64,000 nucleotides of DNA. Origin: Hemerocallis citrina (lineage: Eukaryota > Streptophyta > Magnoliopsida > Asparagales > Asphodelaceae). The stretch covers positions 99,569,085-99,633,084 of the forward strand of contig CM030366.1 in NCBI GenBank assembly GCA_017893485.1, written 5' to 3'. Below, in pieces: positions 22,301-33,723 of the stretch; the stretch's first letter is position 1; every line of letters begins with the position of its first letter. The position numbers and the translations under genes are program-made. The notes under the pieces are model-generated. The model was not told the origin of the DNA. It saw only the letters and a program-made list of their open reading frames with translations, and ran no database searches.

Positions 22301-22640
22301 AGGCAGTACATAGGACAGGGCAAAAGCAAAGTGGGGGAGGGTAACAAAACAGAGAGCTAAAGGGGAAGGAACAAAGCAGTGGCAATACCAGAAAAAGAAG
22401 GAAGATGGATAAGAATGATGTCAAATGGAGTGCATGAAAGAGAATAAACAGTATCAAATGTTAAGAAACAACACAAGATAACAAAGCAAAATAAAGAGCA
22501 GACAAAACTGGAATCAAAGAGAGGATGAACAGGGATAAGGAAACACAATGCAGAAGATAATATGAAATAAATAATGCAAGAGAAATGAAAAAAAACAAAA
22601 GAGGAACAACAAAAACAACAAAAACAATAAAAGCAAATGT
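22300..22640 (-). other. T-rich filler replacing pol in the Tekay-like element
   Basis: About 340 bp that is strongly pyrimidine-rich on the minus strand, between the gag end and the FEDE remnant. The frame stays open for a while after gag (to 22461), giving Phe/Leu/Val-rich text that is not a recognisable domain. The gag edge reads GCAG|GTACAT on the minus strand, which resembles a splice donor. I cannot say whether it is filler DNA or a spliceable segment. Confidence 0.4.
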
Positions 22641-23741
22641 ACCTGCGACAACACCCTCTGCTGTCTCAGCATCAGCAGCAGTCAGGTTGAAAGCCTGACC
22701 TCTCCCGGGGGCAGCGGTCCCTTGCTGCGGAGAGTCCAGTAATGTATGATCAGGAGCACCACATCCAAAACAGAAGCGATTGGCATGCCTGCAGTTCTTG
22801 CGCTCATGCCCAGCAAGTCGGCAATAGTCGTAAAAACTAGCCCGTTGAGGAACTGCAGAAAAGTAAGGAGCTACCTTGACCGGATGGACTGGGACAGACC
22901 TCCGAATAGGCCCACCAGAAGGCCTAGCAACAGAGTGCGGAACAGTCCGCTGAGAATGAGCCAATCCACCACGAGCCTGCTCCTGAGCTCGAGCTACCTT
23001 AAGAGCTTCTGCATAAGTATGCAAGCGAAGGGAGCCAAGCTGCACCATAATCTCTCGCTCAAGCCCCAATGTGAATCTACGAGCCCTATCCTCTTCGTTC
23101 GCCACAAGAACGGCTGCGAAGCGGCTAACTCTTGTAAATTGAGCTACATAATCCACAGACCTGGAACCCTGTTTTTCAAGAAAGTTTGGTGTTACAACAT
23201 TGTATGGACAATATGTAACAAAATTTCATTATTAGAAATAACGACCAACCTGTTTTAGGGCCAGGAACTGTTGCTCCATCTCCACTCTAGTGCTGCTAGG
23301 AAAGAACTTCTCCATGAAGCTCCTAGTGAAAGTGGCCCAAGTGATCGGTCGTTCGAGCCTTTCAGACTCGGACCTCCACCAAATGTGAGCCAGGTCCACC
23401 AGCTAAATGACTACCACATCCACTATATCAACATCTGCCACTCTAGCGGCCAAAAGCAGTTACTCAGTCCGAATCAGCTACTATTCTGCCTCCAAAGGCG
23501 TCTCAGTGCCCGAAAACCTGTCGGGATGTAGCCTCATGAAGTTTGTGACTGTACTCGAACGGGGAGGAAGAGCTGCCTGCATAAGCACAGCGGGAGGCAG
23601 AATCCGAGCAACTTCCAAAGCAGCCATCACTAAGTTACTGTGGTTCTGCTGCATATTAATCAGCCGTTCCAACACAGTGGTGACAGCCTCAAAACCTGGA
23701 TGCTCATCCTGAAGACGAGAAGTAGAACCTCTATGAGCCAT
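22640..23741 (-). pseudogene. Tekay-type gag with an intron-like insertion, several stops
   Basis: Capsid/nucleocapsid gene of the Tekay-like element. The ATG at 23741 opens MAHRGSTSRLQ, and FMRLHPDRFSGTETP follows near 23500. TWATFTRSFMEKFFPSSTR lies near 23320, and DYVAQFTRVSRFAAVLV with RRFTLGLEREI near 23080-23150. Two knuckle-like Cys/His stretches come next (CRLAGHERKNC and CFGCGAPDHTLLD, near 22740-22820), then FNLTAADAETAEGVVAGTF, the typical boundary just before protease. Stops occur at about 23480, 23450 and 23405. An 81-bp GT-AG insertion sits at 23169-23249. Nothing of protease or pol follows. Confidence 0.82.
23169..23249 (-). other. Intron-like insertion in gag (GT...AG, 81 bp)
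   Basis: On the minus strand the gag reading LALKQ is followed by GTTGGTCG..., AT-rich DNA with in-frame stops, ending ...TTGAAAAACAG, and gag resumes at once in frame as GSRSVDYVAQFTR. Removing exactly the GT...AG segment restores the conserved LKQG-S-SV text of Tekay-type gags. The Tekay gag at 46320-46652 has no insertion here (NLQKGSMLVHEY). It is either a genuine small intron or an insertion that mimics one. Confidence 0.7.
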
Positions 23742-23890
23742 AGTCTGCATAAAACCAAAAACAATTAGCATCCAGATCGTAGTTGATAATATTTTATTTA
23801 TGTATGCATGGTTGGTGAAATGAGCTGATCACAGATCGAGCCAAGCTTGTCTAATATAACAGTGAAACTGATACATTAACCAAACCTGGT

Positions 23891-23902
23891 GCTATGATAC
23901 CA
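23891..23902 (-). promoter_or_regulatory. Primer-binding site (tRNA-iMet type)
   Basis: On the minus strand this reads TGGTATCATAGC, one base different from the usual TGGTATCAGAGC complement of initiator tRNA-Met. It lies 10 nt beyond the LTR end at 23913 and fixes the orientation of the element. Confidence 0.85.
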
Positions 23903-23912
23903 CTAAAAACCT

Positions 23913-26900
23913 TGTCACGTTCCGTTTCCCAAAAAGAGAATACGAAATACGGTTATGCGACAAAAGCCCAGCTAATGATTTTCATCATCCATAAGCTGTT
24001 CAGAATATTTACAACATCTCACAAGAATAATCAGAGTCGAAAGCAAAAGAATCAACCAAGCATGCATATATGAGTCAAAACCAACAACTTTTACCTGAAA
24101 CAAAATATATTAATCTCAAATAATCCAGATCTGAACAAGTCAATACCCTGGATCACATTGCCCAAATACGAATAAATCCAAGTATCAAATACAATTGTTC
24201 AAAAAAATAAGCAACAAGAAATAATAATAGCAAAATTTCAGCATCTAGTATCTCATCTCACCTATTTCATCTGGCAGCTGATCTCCAAAATCTGCAATTT
24301 AATAAATTGCAGGAAGAGAAAAAGAAAACAAAACTTCAGTCAATGCAAGTTACGGGCCGCTTGTAGTGTAGGATACAAGTACATGAGAAAAACTAACTAA
24401 TAACATGGAATAAACATGATATAAACTAGAATACTAACATGGCAAGATGAACAAGTACAAGTGGCATGTATCAAGTGTCAAGGGAATAAGTATCACGTAA
24501 ACAAGTAACAAGTTTCAAGTAGTCAAGTACAAGTATCAAGTATCAAGTGTCAAGTAATCATGTTCAAGTCTTATAATATTACTATCTAGGTAGCACTTCG
24601 TGCATCCATACTTTTACTACATGGTTGCTATAGTCAATACAATTTCGTTTTAGATTTCATAGTGGATCATAGAAGGCAGTGTAATCAGGGACAAGCTCTC
24701 AGATTATCAAGTATCAAGCTCCAAGTAAACAGATAACAAGCTCCAAATAACCAAATAACAAGCTCCAAATATCAAGCTCCAAATACCCAAAATATCAAGC
24801 TCTGTGTCAAGTGTGCAAGTGTCAAGTAATCACATGACAAGCTCCAAATAACCAAATATCAAGCTCCAAATATCAAGCTCCAAATAACCAAGTAGGATCT
24901 ATGAATCCTCTTCCGAATACACATTTCTATATTTTCCACTATTAGATCTTTCCCTTTAAACCCCGGCTTGGTTATTTATTATTATTATCAAACAAGCATG
25001 TATGTGTCTCAAACAGTGCAAATATAACATGGTATGATCAAGTAACAAGTTCAGGTTGCAAGATAAATATGTACAGGCGATACACAACACATAACAGGAT
25101 AGAACAACGAGAATTCTAGTTCAGGACAGCAAGACAGTACTGCACTAAATCTGGAATTCCTGTTGCTACAAACATAAAAATCTGGATCCGTCGAAAGGAC
25201 TAGAAAATAGACTCTCGTCATAATCCAGCAAACATATATAAGTCACATAGTATTTCACAAAAACATAACTCAAAACCTAATTGAAACCAGAAAATATGTT
25301 CAGCCAGAAATCAGAAGATTATATTCAAAGTCAGAAAAATAGCATGAAAACTCATTAAATAAATCCATGAAATATCTGGGATATTCCCCTATATGTATAT
25401 TAACAGAAAAATAAGTTTCATAATTTTACAACAAAAATAGAGTAGTTAACAAAAATCACAAAACAGCAAGACACGACAGTTTTGTAAATCTGAAATCACA
25501 AACACTGCATTACGAAAACAGCAATATCTCACAAGCCATAAATCGAAATCCAAATCCGCCAAAAGGATAATAAAATAGATACAGTAGGCTAACTTTCATA
25601 TTCAGAAATAATTTAGAAACAACAAGTAGAAATAGGTCGAAAATCAGGTTCTTTACAAGACAGTATGAAAAGTCTGCTAGTATAGTAATCGTTTGTAAAC
25701 ATAGAACTTTTTGTAAAACTCATCAAATAAATTCATAAAAATTCAGGGTTAATCCCAATCAGGTCTAGTTATATTTTGCAAAATTTTAGATCAAAATAAT
25801 ACTTTTAACATCATGTTAAAAATAGTTTACTCTCTAGAATTCATAGAAAACAAAATCTGGAAATCTTTCGACACCACTGTAGTAAAATAGACATAACTCA
25901 CAAACCGTAAATCGACACTGAGATCCGTCAAAAAGGTTGGAAAATAGACAGATTTCTCTACAAATCATGTTCACAAAATATTTTCAAATACTGACCTTAA
26001 TAGGGTCTAAAATACTGATCAAAACGAGAAAACCAGCAAAACTGAAAATATCACATAGGCACAAAATCCACTAGTTCACATAGAACTCATCCAAAACACA
26101 ACCAAACATGAAATATGGTGTACTAGATGTCCAAGCAACACGGTATAGAGTATTTCACAAGTTCACAATAAGTCTACCACGAATAACACAAACGAGCACA
26201 AGATAACACATGAACAACACGCATATATACAACAAGAAGTGGTCAATCCTAGGTTATATCATGTCATGTATGTCGTAAGGCGACTATGGTCAAATCATCA
26301 TAATATAGACAATATCAACAAAGAAATTCTCACACAAATTGTCTCTAGAACCTAGCTACACTACAAGCGGTATTTAGTACTTATATTATACAAAGAAAAG
26401 AATACAAGTTACTTGCCTGAGAGACGACGACGAGAACGGAGCAAGAACAAGAATAATGGGAATGGATCCCGAGCAACGAACACAACGAACAGATCACAAA
26501 CCAATCACGAACACAAACCAACGAACGGATCACGATGACGATCACAAACCAACAAACGGATCACGATGATGATCAAGATCAAAATGATCAACCAACGATC
26601 GTGCGAATCAGCACAGATGAGATCAAGATCAAGATCAACAAGATCGAACGGTCTAGATCAAGGTGATGAAGTTGATGATGATCGCGATCGAACAGCCAAG
26701 ATCACCCCGATGGTGACGATCAAGATGATGATGATCAAAGTAGATCTGACGGACGACCAGAATCAAAACCAAGGGGACATGATCACGAATATCAAGATGA
26801 TCATGATTATCGACGGCTCACATTCAAAGTGATCAACTCACATACAACTAGCAATGGAGCTGCACTGGCTTCGCTGGCTCTGTCGGTGCTGCAGTCGTGC

Positions 26901-27846
26901 GGCCTCGGGAGGCAGGGCACGCACAGGGGGAGCACTGGCCAGCTAAAGCATCGCAAGGAGGTCGCGACAGGAGGGAAAGCTGGCATTTGCTATCGAGGTG
27001 ACTGCACTGGCTGCGGTGGCTGCTGTCGTTGTCGGAGAGGGAGCAGCGCCAGGAGGTGCTGCATGGGGCCGCGCTGCGTCGACTGGGTGCTGAGGTGGAT
27101 GGGGTGAAGGTCGGGGGAGAGAGACAGGGATGAGGGATGGAGAGGGTGCAGGACGAGGGGGATGCACAGGTGGAAGATGAGGGGTCGGGAGAGATGGGAG
27201 ATGAAACGGCAGTGGGTAGTTTGGAAGAAGACGGGGCTTCGGGAGGTTGAATGGGATTAGGGTAAAGGAACAGTTGGTGTAGAGAGAGTAGGTTTAGGGT
27301 TGAGGTGTTAAATGGGTTTAGTTGGGTATGGGGAAGTTGGCTATATGGGTTTGGGTATTAGGGATATTGGGTGTGAACGGGTTTAAGTAATATAGGGTTA
27401 AAATCCAATAGAAGAAAAATAAAATACCCAATGGAATTAGGATTTATAATAAAAATGTTATTTGCATTACAAAATAAAATTTATTTAAAATACTACAAAT
27501 ACAGGTAGTAAATAAAAATGGATTTTTAATAACTGGTCAAAAATAACAATAATAACAATAATAATAATAACAGTAATAGTAATAAGAAAATGGTAAAATA
27601 ATAATGGTAATAATAATAACAGAAATAATAATATTAAGAGTAATAATAACAAAAATACGAGTTGTTTTACAAAATAAAAAATCATATAAAATAGTCACAA
27701 ATAAAAATTTTGATCGAAAACAAATTTTAAATAGGAGATCCAACAATATGTTTTGACAAAAGAATTTGAAAGAAAAAAAATAATTTGCGAAAACTTTAAA
27801 AACAGAAAATACACAAAAATACGTTATTGGAAAAACAAGGGTTACA
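23913..27846 (-). repeat. Right (5') LTR of the Tekay-like element, uninterrupted
   Basis: A 3,934-bp LTR. It has a region of short CAAGT/AAGCTCC-AAATA direct repeats (24475-24890), AT-rich sequence, and GATGATCAAGATCA-rich sequence (26530-26830). It ends GGGTTACA at 27846. A polypyrimidine/AATAAT stretch at 27540-27690 matches 21955-22100 in the left LTR. Open frames at 26566-26832 and 26829-27107 are present in both LTRs at similar reading quality, but I see no domain and do not call genes. Confidence 0.85.
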
Positions 27847-27960
27847 CCGGTTAGGTTTTCGGGTTTGACTCAAACCCTAACCGGGTCTTTGCGGATCGGG
27901 TTGAACGCGACGGGTCACTGGCAGGTCGCGGGTCGAACCGACCCGTTTGCCATCTCATCT

Positions 27961-28170
27961 TTAGTTATAGTAGACCCATATACAACTCATTCAATAAGGT
28001 TTAAGCCATGTTAATTTAGCTAAAATTAAACCATTCCATGTATTTATACTTGACAAGTTCAAAACAACATATAACTCCCTTAATTTATATTAAAGAAAAT
28101 ACAATCAAAAGCATTGCACACACATGGTACTAACAAAATATTAAAATATTCTTTTATTTTTTTGGTAGGC
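27961..28170. other. Spacer, nothing recognisable
   Basis: AT-rich sequence between the hAT end (about 27960) and LTR-retrotransposon debris. Part of it may be the truncated LTR that begins near 28176 on the minus strand. Confidence 0.35.
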
Positions 28171-28206
28171 ATTACAACACTCCCTCCTTAGAATAGTTCT
28201 GTCCCG
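28171..28206 (-). mobile_element. Fragment of a gypsy element: polypurine tract and LTR start
   Basis: On the minus strand this reads GGACAGAACTATTCTAAGG, then AGGGAGTG and TTGTAATGCC. The first part nearly matches the end of the Tekay internal region at 60410-60431. It is the PPT/LTR junction of another Tekay-type copy, mostly lost. Confidence 0.6.
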
Positions 28207-28975
28207 AGAAACTTCTGATCTGTTCCAGGTATCTCCAGTTGACCCTAAATGCTAAGATTGTATCACAGAATTCGGAAATATGGCAAACTACTTCCCGAAA
28301 GCCAAGAAAATTGTTTTCCGAGAGCGGGGGGCTTATGATAACGGTAAAAATCACAGCAAATAAGGGTTGTACGATTCCATCGCATATCCTAAAGCTTCTA
28401 CATACAGATTAGCTATTATGAGCCTCTTTAACATGTCCGGATCTTCTTCAGGCTCATCTACAAGATGTGAGCCACTTTTAAGTCCACTAAAGGTGACAGA
28501 TTAGGTCAATTAAGAGAGACACCCAGCCCATGAGGGCTGTATGTCAAATCTCTTATCCTCAAACAAGATTGTCTATCTCTTGAGGGGGAGAATCAACATG
28601 AGATAAAGAATTAATTTCAATCTAATGGATTCATATCAATCTCCTAAACTGTTTCTCAGACCTATAAATACCCTCCTCCCTCCTCAGTCAAAAGGTAATT
28701 CACAATTTCTCTCTCAAACTCTCTTTCTGATTCTGACTTAAGCGCCGGATGATCTCTCACCGATGCCATCTCCGGTGTTTCAGGATTTTTACAGGTCTAT
28801 TGGTCGCATCTACAACTGCCAGATTCAGATCACGGTGTTCAATCAACGATCCAAATTCAATCTCAGAATGCTCTAATTACTTTTTACGGCAACGATCAAA
28901 TGTCAGATCTTTAGTAGTTTCTTTCAAATATAAACTTGCTATCTATTTGCTCCCACACCAAAATAAGTAGCAACA
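28207..28975 (+). mobile_element. 3' end of a diverged Tat-like LTR element (PPT and LTR)
   Basis: A purine tract, GAGAGCGGGGGGCTTA (about 28320-28335), is followed by a putative LTR of 640 bp, TGATAACGGTAAAAATC (28336) to GTAGCAACA (28975). Layout and several landmarks match the TR-GAG LTR: the TGAT start, TATAAATACCCTCC near 28672, a CGGTGTTTC segment, and the closing GCTCCCACACC...AGCAACA. The sequence is otherwise well diverged. Only about 130 bp of internal region remains on the left and no TSD was found. Confidence 0.6.
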
Positions 28976-29039
28976 AAAAGATACCTCTGTTATCCTAGCT
29001 TTTATATTTGGAAACTTTTTTGGACGTAACCCACAAGTA

Positions 29040-29827
29040 TCTAATTGAGGGGAAGGGAGGGGAGGTAAAGGGAGGGGGGATTTTAATCATATTTTTTGTT
29101 TGGTTCGAGGGGAGAAGGGAAGGGGAGGGGAGGGAAAATAATTATCTTCTTTTCTGGTTCACAAGGAGAGGGAAGGGATTTTATAATTAAATAACTTTTA
29201 TACCCTTTTACATTTTAGGAGAGCTTATGCATTACTGTTTCTAATTCTAACTTGGTATTCTTTATTGTACTTCTTATTAACCTAACTTATCAAAATAATA
29301 CATGCATGACTATAAGCAGATACAATCAGTCCCAATAAATATGCTTAACAAAATAATGAAGGCCAATATATAAACCAAGCTCAACAAAATATTCAAGTTT
29401 ACCACATAATATTAATTAAATCAAGTCTTCAAACTCCATAGGCAATGAAATAAACTATTAAAAATGCTTAAGTTTAGTGATTGGACCATTGTTAGTGATT
29501 GGACCTTCGTTTCAATTAGTTACAAACTAACAATAGTTACAAACTTGTCACTAACAATAGTTACAAACTATTGTTAGTGATTGGACCTTCATTTCAACTA
29601 GGGTCCATTTTTGGGGGAGATAGAGGCATGTATTTGTAATGACATTTGATATGAAGGTTTAGTTTTAGATTAATATTTATATATCTAAAAAGGGTAATTT
29701 TGTATTTCACAATATTATCCAGGATATTTTAATCCAATCAGTTAAAAAAACTTAGACCCACTGTCCCTCCCCTCCAAATACCCCCAATATTGGAGGGGAG
29801 CCAAAATTGAATTTTGCTCCCCTCCAT

Positions 29828-29866
<39 letters not shown>

Positions 29867-29998
29867 AAATGAACCAAAAAGAAATGTTTTAAAAAAATCC
29901 CTCCCCTCCCCTCCCCTAAAAAAATGAACCAAAAAGAAATGTTTTAAAAAAATCCCTCCCCTCCCCTCCCCTCCATTCCCCTCCAACCAGACAGGCCG
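29040..29998. mobile_element. Probable small DNA element with GGGGAGG-rich ends
   Basis: The left part (29045-29180) is full of GGGGAAGGGAGGGG and the right part (29760-29990) of the complement CCCTCCCCTCC. The two behave as long, imprecise inverted ends. The right tip reads CCTCCAACCAGACAGGCC, resembling MITE tips. A run of 33 C lies at 29829-29861, next to a direct duplication of about 55 bp (29862 and 29917). Inner inverted repeats around TTAGTGATTGGACC lie at 29470-29600. Exact ends and TSD were not resolved. Confidence 0.45.
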
Positions 29999-30020
29999 TA
30001 AATGTTTTTCAAACTATTAA

Positions 30021-30718
30021 GAGCATCCACAGTCGTTTGAGGTAAAAAAAAATGGCAAAATGCATATTTTACCTTTCCATTTCAACGAAATGCTGCAGTC
30101 GTCAAAAGGCAAAAAATGCATATTTTCGTTAAAAATGAAACAGATAGATGTTTCGTCTGTGATTAAAAAATCATTTATATAGTCAGAAACTAAAAAAAAT
30201 ATTAATAAAATATATGGGACGTCCCAAAAGGAAAAAAAATTGCGAAATAACCGTCTGGGTTTTAAGGAGGTTTTTTTGCAAAAATACATTTAAAATTGCA
30301 AAAACATTTACAAAATTGCAAAAATAATTTATAAATTTACAAAACAAATTTAAATAATTGCACCCAGTAACCAATGATGGTAATTTGCAAAAAAAAAAGT
30401 AAAAGGAAATGGGACCCAATGGCCTGGACGAAACATGAGCCATTATATGCATATTTCTGGGTTTTTTTTTTTGTTTTTTATTTTTTTAATTTAGACGAAA
30501 CATCATGTTTCGTCCGATTATTTAAAAATATATTTAAATAATCCAGACGAAACATAATGTTTCGTCCTCTATAATATGCATTTTGCTATATCCATTGCTA
30601 TTTATATCTTTCTACTGTAGCGGAATTGGTAAAACGTGACAAAATAGCTGACGAGTGTGTCGGCTATAGTGTCTAAAAATGCATAAAATGGCAAAATGAC
30701 AAACGACTGTGGGTGCTC
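30021..30718. mobile_element. PIF/Harbinger-like MITE with TAA target duplication
   Basis: A 698-bp element with inverted tips, GAGCATCCACAGTCGTTTG at 30021 and the inverse of GAGCACCCACAGTCGTTTG at 30718. It is flanked by TAA at 30018-30020 and 30719-30721. The GAGCAT(C)CACAGTCG tip and a 3-bp TWA duplication are typical of Tourist/PIF-like MITEs. GACGAAACAT and its inverse ATGTTTCGTC recur at about 30148, 30428, 30494, 30508, 30546 and 30558. No transposase is present. Confidence 0.82.
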
Positions 30719-30721
30719 TAA

Positions 30722-31416
30722 TAGGTTGTGTGCCTCTATCTCCACCTAGAAAATATATAGAATGATCCTTAGTGTGTTTGCAAACAAATCTTCATAATGC
30801 TTAGTGTTGCTTAATGTCTAGAGTTTGACAATCATATTACCATTTTTTTTTAAAAGGACGAAGAAAAAAACCAAACTTCTTTTGTACCCACGACATAACT
30901 GTTGGAAATCTAAACAAATTCATTAGTTTGAAAGTTTATATCAAATGCATGGTTTGTCCTGGTCCGTCCAGAGTCTTTTGTTATTCCTAGATAGATTTGA
31001 GGTGTATAAGTCGATCGGAAGAGGAAGAAGAAAGTGGGTGAAGTTGACGAACTTGCAGATCAAATATTGTTCATAGGGCGAGGCGAGTCTCTACGAGGCA
31101 TACTCTCCAAAAAGGTTCCCTGGTTCAAGTTATTTTGCACCTAGTTCACTGTGAATTTGTTTCAATTGGAATGTAGATGCAAGGTGGTCCATTTTAGATG
31201 CAAGGTATTGGAGTGCTCTTTTGGATGATTATAGAATTTCAGAAGCATTTTGCTCTTTTTAGTTCAGAATTGAGAGTTTGCCCTACAATCTGGTCTACCA
31301 ACGGAATTCATTGAAAGAGCAAATGATACCATCATCTATGTGGATTGTGGAGAATCAATAGATGAAACTCGTTCTTTTTGTCTGAGTTAAGGGATTGCAA
31401 TGAACCTCCTCTGTAG
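30722..31416. other. Spacer, no gene recognised
   Basis: About 700 bp of ordinary AT-rich sequence. I see no open frame with a domain, no element ends and no tandem repeat. Confidence 0.4.
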
Positions 31417-31513
31417 CAGGGATGTAAAATGGGCCGGGCCTCCCTAAGGGCTATGCTCGGGCCTAGGCCGACTATCTTCGTGCTTATGCTGTTGGGCTTT
31501 TTTTACATCCCTA
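31417..31513. mobile_element. 97-bp Ac-type hAT micro-element with 8-bp TSD
   Basis: The tips are CAGGGATGTAAAA on the left and the inverse of TAGGGATGTAAAA on the right. They are flanked by the perfect 8-bp duplication CTCTGTAG (31409-31416, 31514-31521). The C/T mismatch at the first base and the AGGGATG core copy the known asymmetry of maize Ac termini (CAGGGATGAAA/TAGGGATGAAA). The inside is GGGCC/GGGCCTAGGCC-rich and has no coding capacity. Confidence 0.88.
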
Positions 31514-31521
31514 CTCTGTAG

Positions 31522-32644
31522 CAACATTTGTAATTTGTAATTTTTATGCAATTTTTAATGCTTGACATCTCAGTACATTGTAAAGTTGTTTGTTTACTCT
31601 GGTCGGTTTAATTTGATTCAGTGCAAGTTTTATCCCAATTAGAGACCATTTTCTCCTATTCGGCTTCCTGTTATACGTATTTGTAGTCCTATTATTGCTT
31701 TGTGTATACATGTCAGCTCATGATGAGGATACATGACTTTTTACACCTGCACATTTTCGTTAATCGAACGAAAGGAATTGGAGTCGCTTGATAGCACTTA
31801 TTGGATGTTGCAGTGTATGTTGCAGCGACATATAGTGTTAGTGCTCCTCTTCTATGAAAGACCAAGACTGGATTATCAGCTGTGGCTGGTTGTTTTTCCA
31901 TGTGTCCAGCTACGGCTTAATGCCAATGAAAAAAAAGTTAATGTGACATTGTCTGGAATTAATTTTTACATAAATAATTACATTTGACTACGTCAGTATG
32001 TTGGATACAAAATAGAATGATGATAATAAACCAATGGATGTTAGTGGAATTTGATTGGATAACAGTCTCCTGTTTGCTTGAGTCAGAGGCTGAGGTTAGC
32101 TACACTAACTTAAACATTCGGGACAGTGAAGGGCTGAAGATGACAGGATAAGGTTACAATTTATATATTCTGATTATATTTGCACATTATAAAATGAGCT
32201 TAATAATCTCAACTTGTTAATAAAGATCTATACTAGAACAATGAAAACATATAATATATGGTTGATGTGAAGAGAATACATGCTATTTGTTACTTCAAAT
32301 TGATATAATGAAGGTAATTTGGACGTTTGATGTAAAATAACAAAAGCCCCCAATATGACATGATATTCCTTTCTCATTGTGATAAGTAAATATTCCTTCT
32401 AAAACATATATTTATTGTAAGTAACTAGACACCACTTACTTTGACAGATGCGGGAAAAAAAAGAAGAAAAAAAAGCCTACCATGCCGAAATTCTGAATTG
32501 TCCATGTAGTCAAGAGAAGAAAGAAAAATGCGAGCAACCATGAAATATTCAAGGAGGTCAAGCAGAATGCTTTGGCATTGCTTGTCTGGTTTTGTTCAAA
32601 GAAAGTCATCCATTGAGAATATTTCTTTAGGGTTTTTCTCACAT
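31522..32644. other. Spacer, no gene recognised
   Basis: About 1.1 kb. Open frames such as 31733-31987 show no domain or codon pattern that persuades me. There is A/G-rich sequence at 32450-32530. Nothing else stands out. Confidence 0.4.
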
Positions 32645-32992
32645 GGGTCACTAACAAATTGTTTCAATTCCATATACCTCACTCACAAATACCTAATTAC
32701 ATATAACTCATTTACAATATAAAATCAATTTCAAATGACCACTTTTGTTACCAAAATTGAATTTCATATAATTCACTCACAGGGCCGTATCTAAATTTCA
32801 TGGGGCCTTAAGCAAATTTCCAAATGGGGCTTTTTTCAAGTTGACAAAATAAAGCTGACATTTATTTAAAATGCAAACAAACTTGGAGCCTTGAAGGGGA
32901 AACTATTTAAATGAAAACAAATATATATATATGTATATATGCTTTCAAAAAAAAAATTTAATTAATAACATACGCATTTTACATAAAATACC

Positions 32993-33651
32993 TGATATGG
33001 CTAAAAATAGGATTAAATTGGGACCGTTCACATCGGACTCGAATCTTAAAGCTCAGGGGTAAGACGGTAATTTCACATACAAATGGGTCCGAAACGGGTA
33101 CTGGGTCTCCTTCTCACTGATCCAATAACCCGCGAACGGATCCATTTCAACTGGGTACGGGTCCCGACCCGATACAAACCCAGTCCTACAGGATAGAATT
33201 AGGGTCTCTGATTGAACCAAATCAACGGGCCTGCTTCGCGGCTATCCTCTCACCGGGAATTAAGGGATTACATTCCTAATCTGATTACGAGGATTTTACT
33301 CCTTATCAGATCACAGGAACTACATTCCTAATCTGATCCCTAAGGCGGCTATAAATACCCCCCACCCATCTCTATTAAGAGCTAATCAATCTTTTCCCAA
33401 TTTATGCTCTTTCATAATCACTTCTGATTACTGACTTGAGCGTCGGAGGGTGCGTCGCCGGGAACAACCCCGGTGTCTCGCACTTTTTGCAGGTGAACGA
33501 CGGGAGTCAACGGTCAAACTCCGGCGGAACAGGTGAACGGCGGGAGTCAACGGTCAAACTCCGACGGAACAGGTAACAGGCATGCTATTCAGTTTTCCTA
33601 AGAACCCACAAATACTATCTGTTTGCCCCCACACCGAATTTAGCGGCAACA
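32993..33651 (+). repeat. 5' LTR of TR-GAG copy B
   Basis: A 659-bp LTR, 40 bp longer than its partner because GTGAACG...GGAACAG is tandemly duplicated (33493-33532 and 33533-33572). TATA box TATAAATA is at 33350-33357. It ends AGCGGCAACA. Confidence 0.93.
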
Positions 33652-33654
33652 GAT

Positions 33655-33670
33655 TGGCGCCGTCTGTGGG
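33655..33670 (+). promoter_or_regulatory. Primer-binding site of TR-GAG copy B
   Basis: TGGCGCCGTCTGTGGG lies 3 nt after the LTR. The first nine bases, TGGCGCCGT, match the complement of plant tRNA-Asp 3' ends, a primer used by several Ty3/gypsy lineages. The later bases differ, so the primer identity is likely but not certain. Confidence 0.7.
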
Positions 33671-33723
33671 AAACAAACGAATAGCGGCCTTCCCTCTTCC
33701 CGTTGGTCAGATCTTCTCCAGCC

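Larger units (their letters stand above)
9856..27846 (-). mobile_element. Tekay-like Ty3/gypsy element with pol deleted, nested insertions inside
   Basis: The ends are TGTGACGCC at 9856 and ...GGGTTACA at 27846, flanked by a perfect 5-bp TSD, CCGGT (9851-9855, 27847-27851). Orientation is minus: a primer-binding site and gag lie next to the right LTR. Right LTR 23913-27846 (3,934 bp) is uninterrupted. Left LTR runs 9856-22255 but is broken by a TR-GAG insertion plus deletion (10439-17127) and by a solo LTR (17444-20793). The internal region, 22256-23912, is only about 1.66 kb. It holds gag and the extreme 3' end of the coding region, and protease, RT, RNase H and integrase are all missing. 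LTRs differ visibly by many substitutions, so the insertion is not recent. Confidence 0.9.

Noticed and set aside
31733..31987. 84-codon ORF in the spacer
   Set aside because: No recognisable domain or supporting signals; length is expected by chance in AT-rich DNA.
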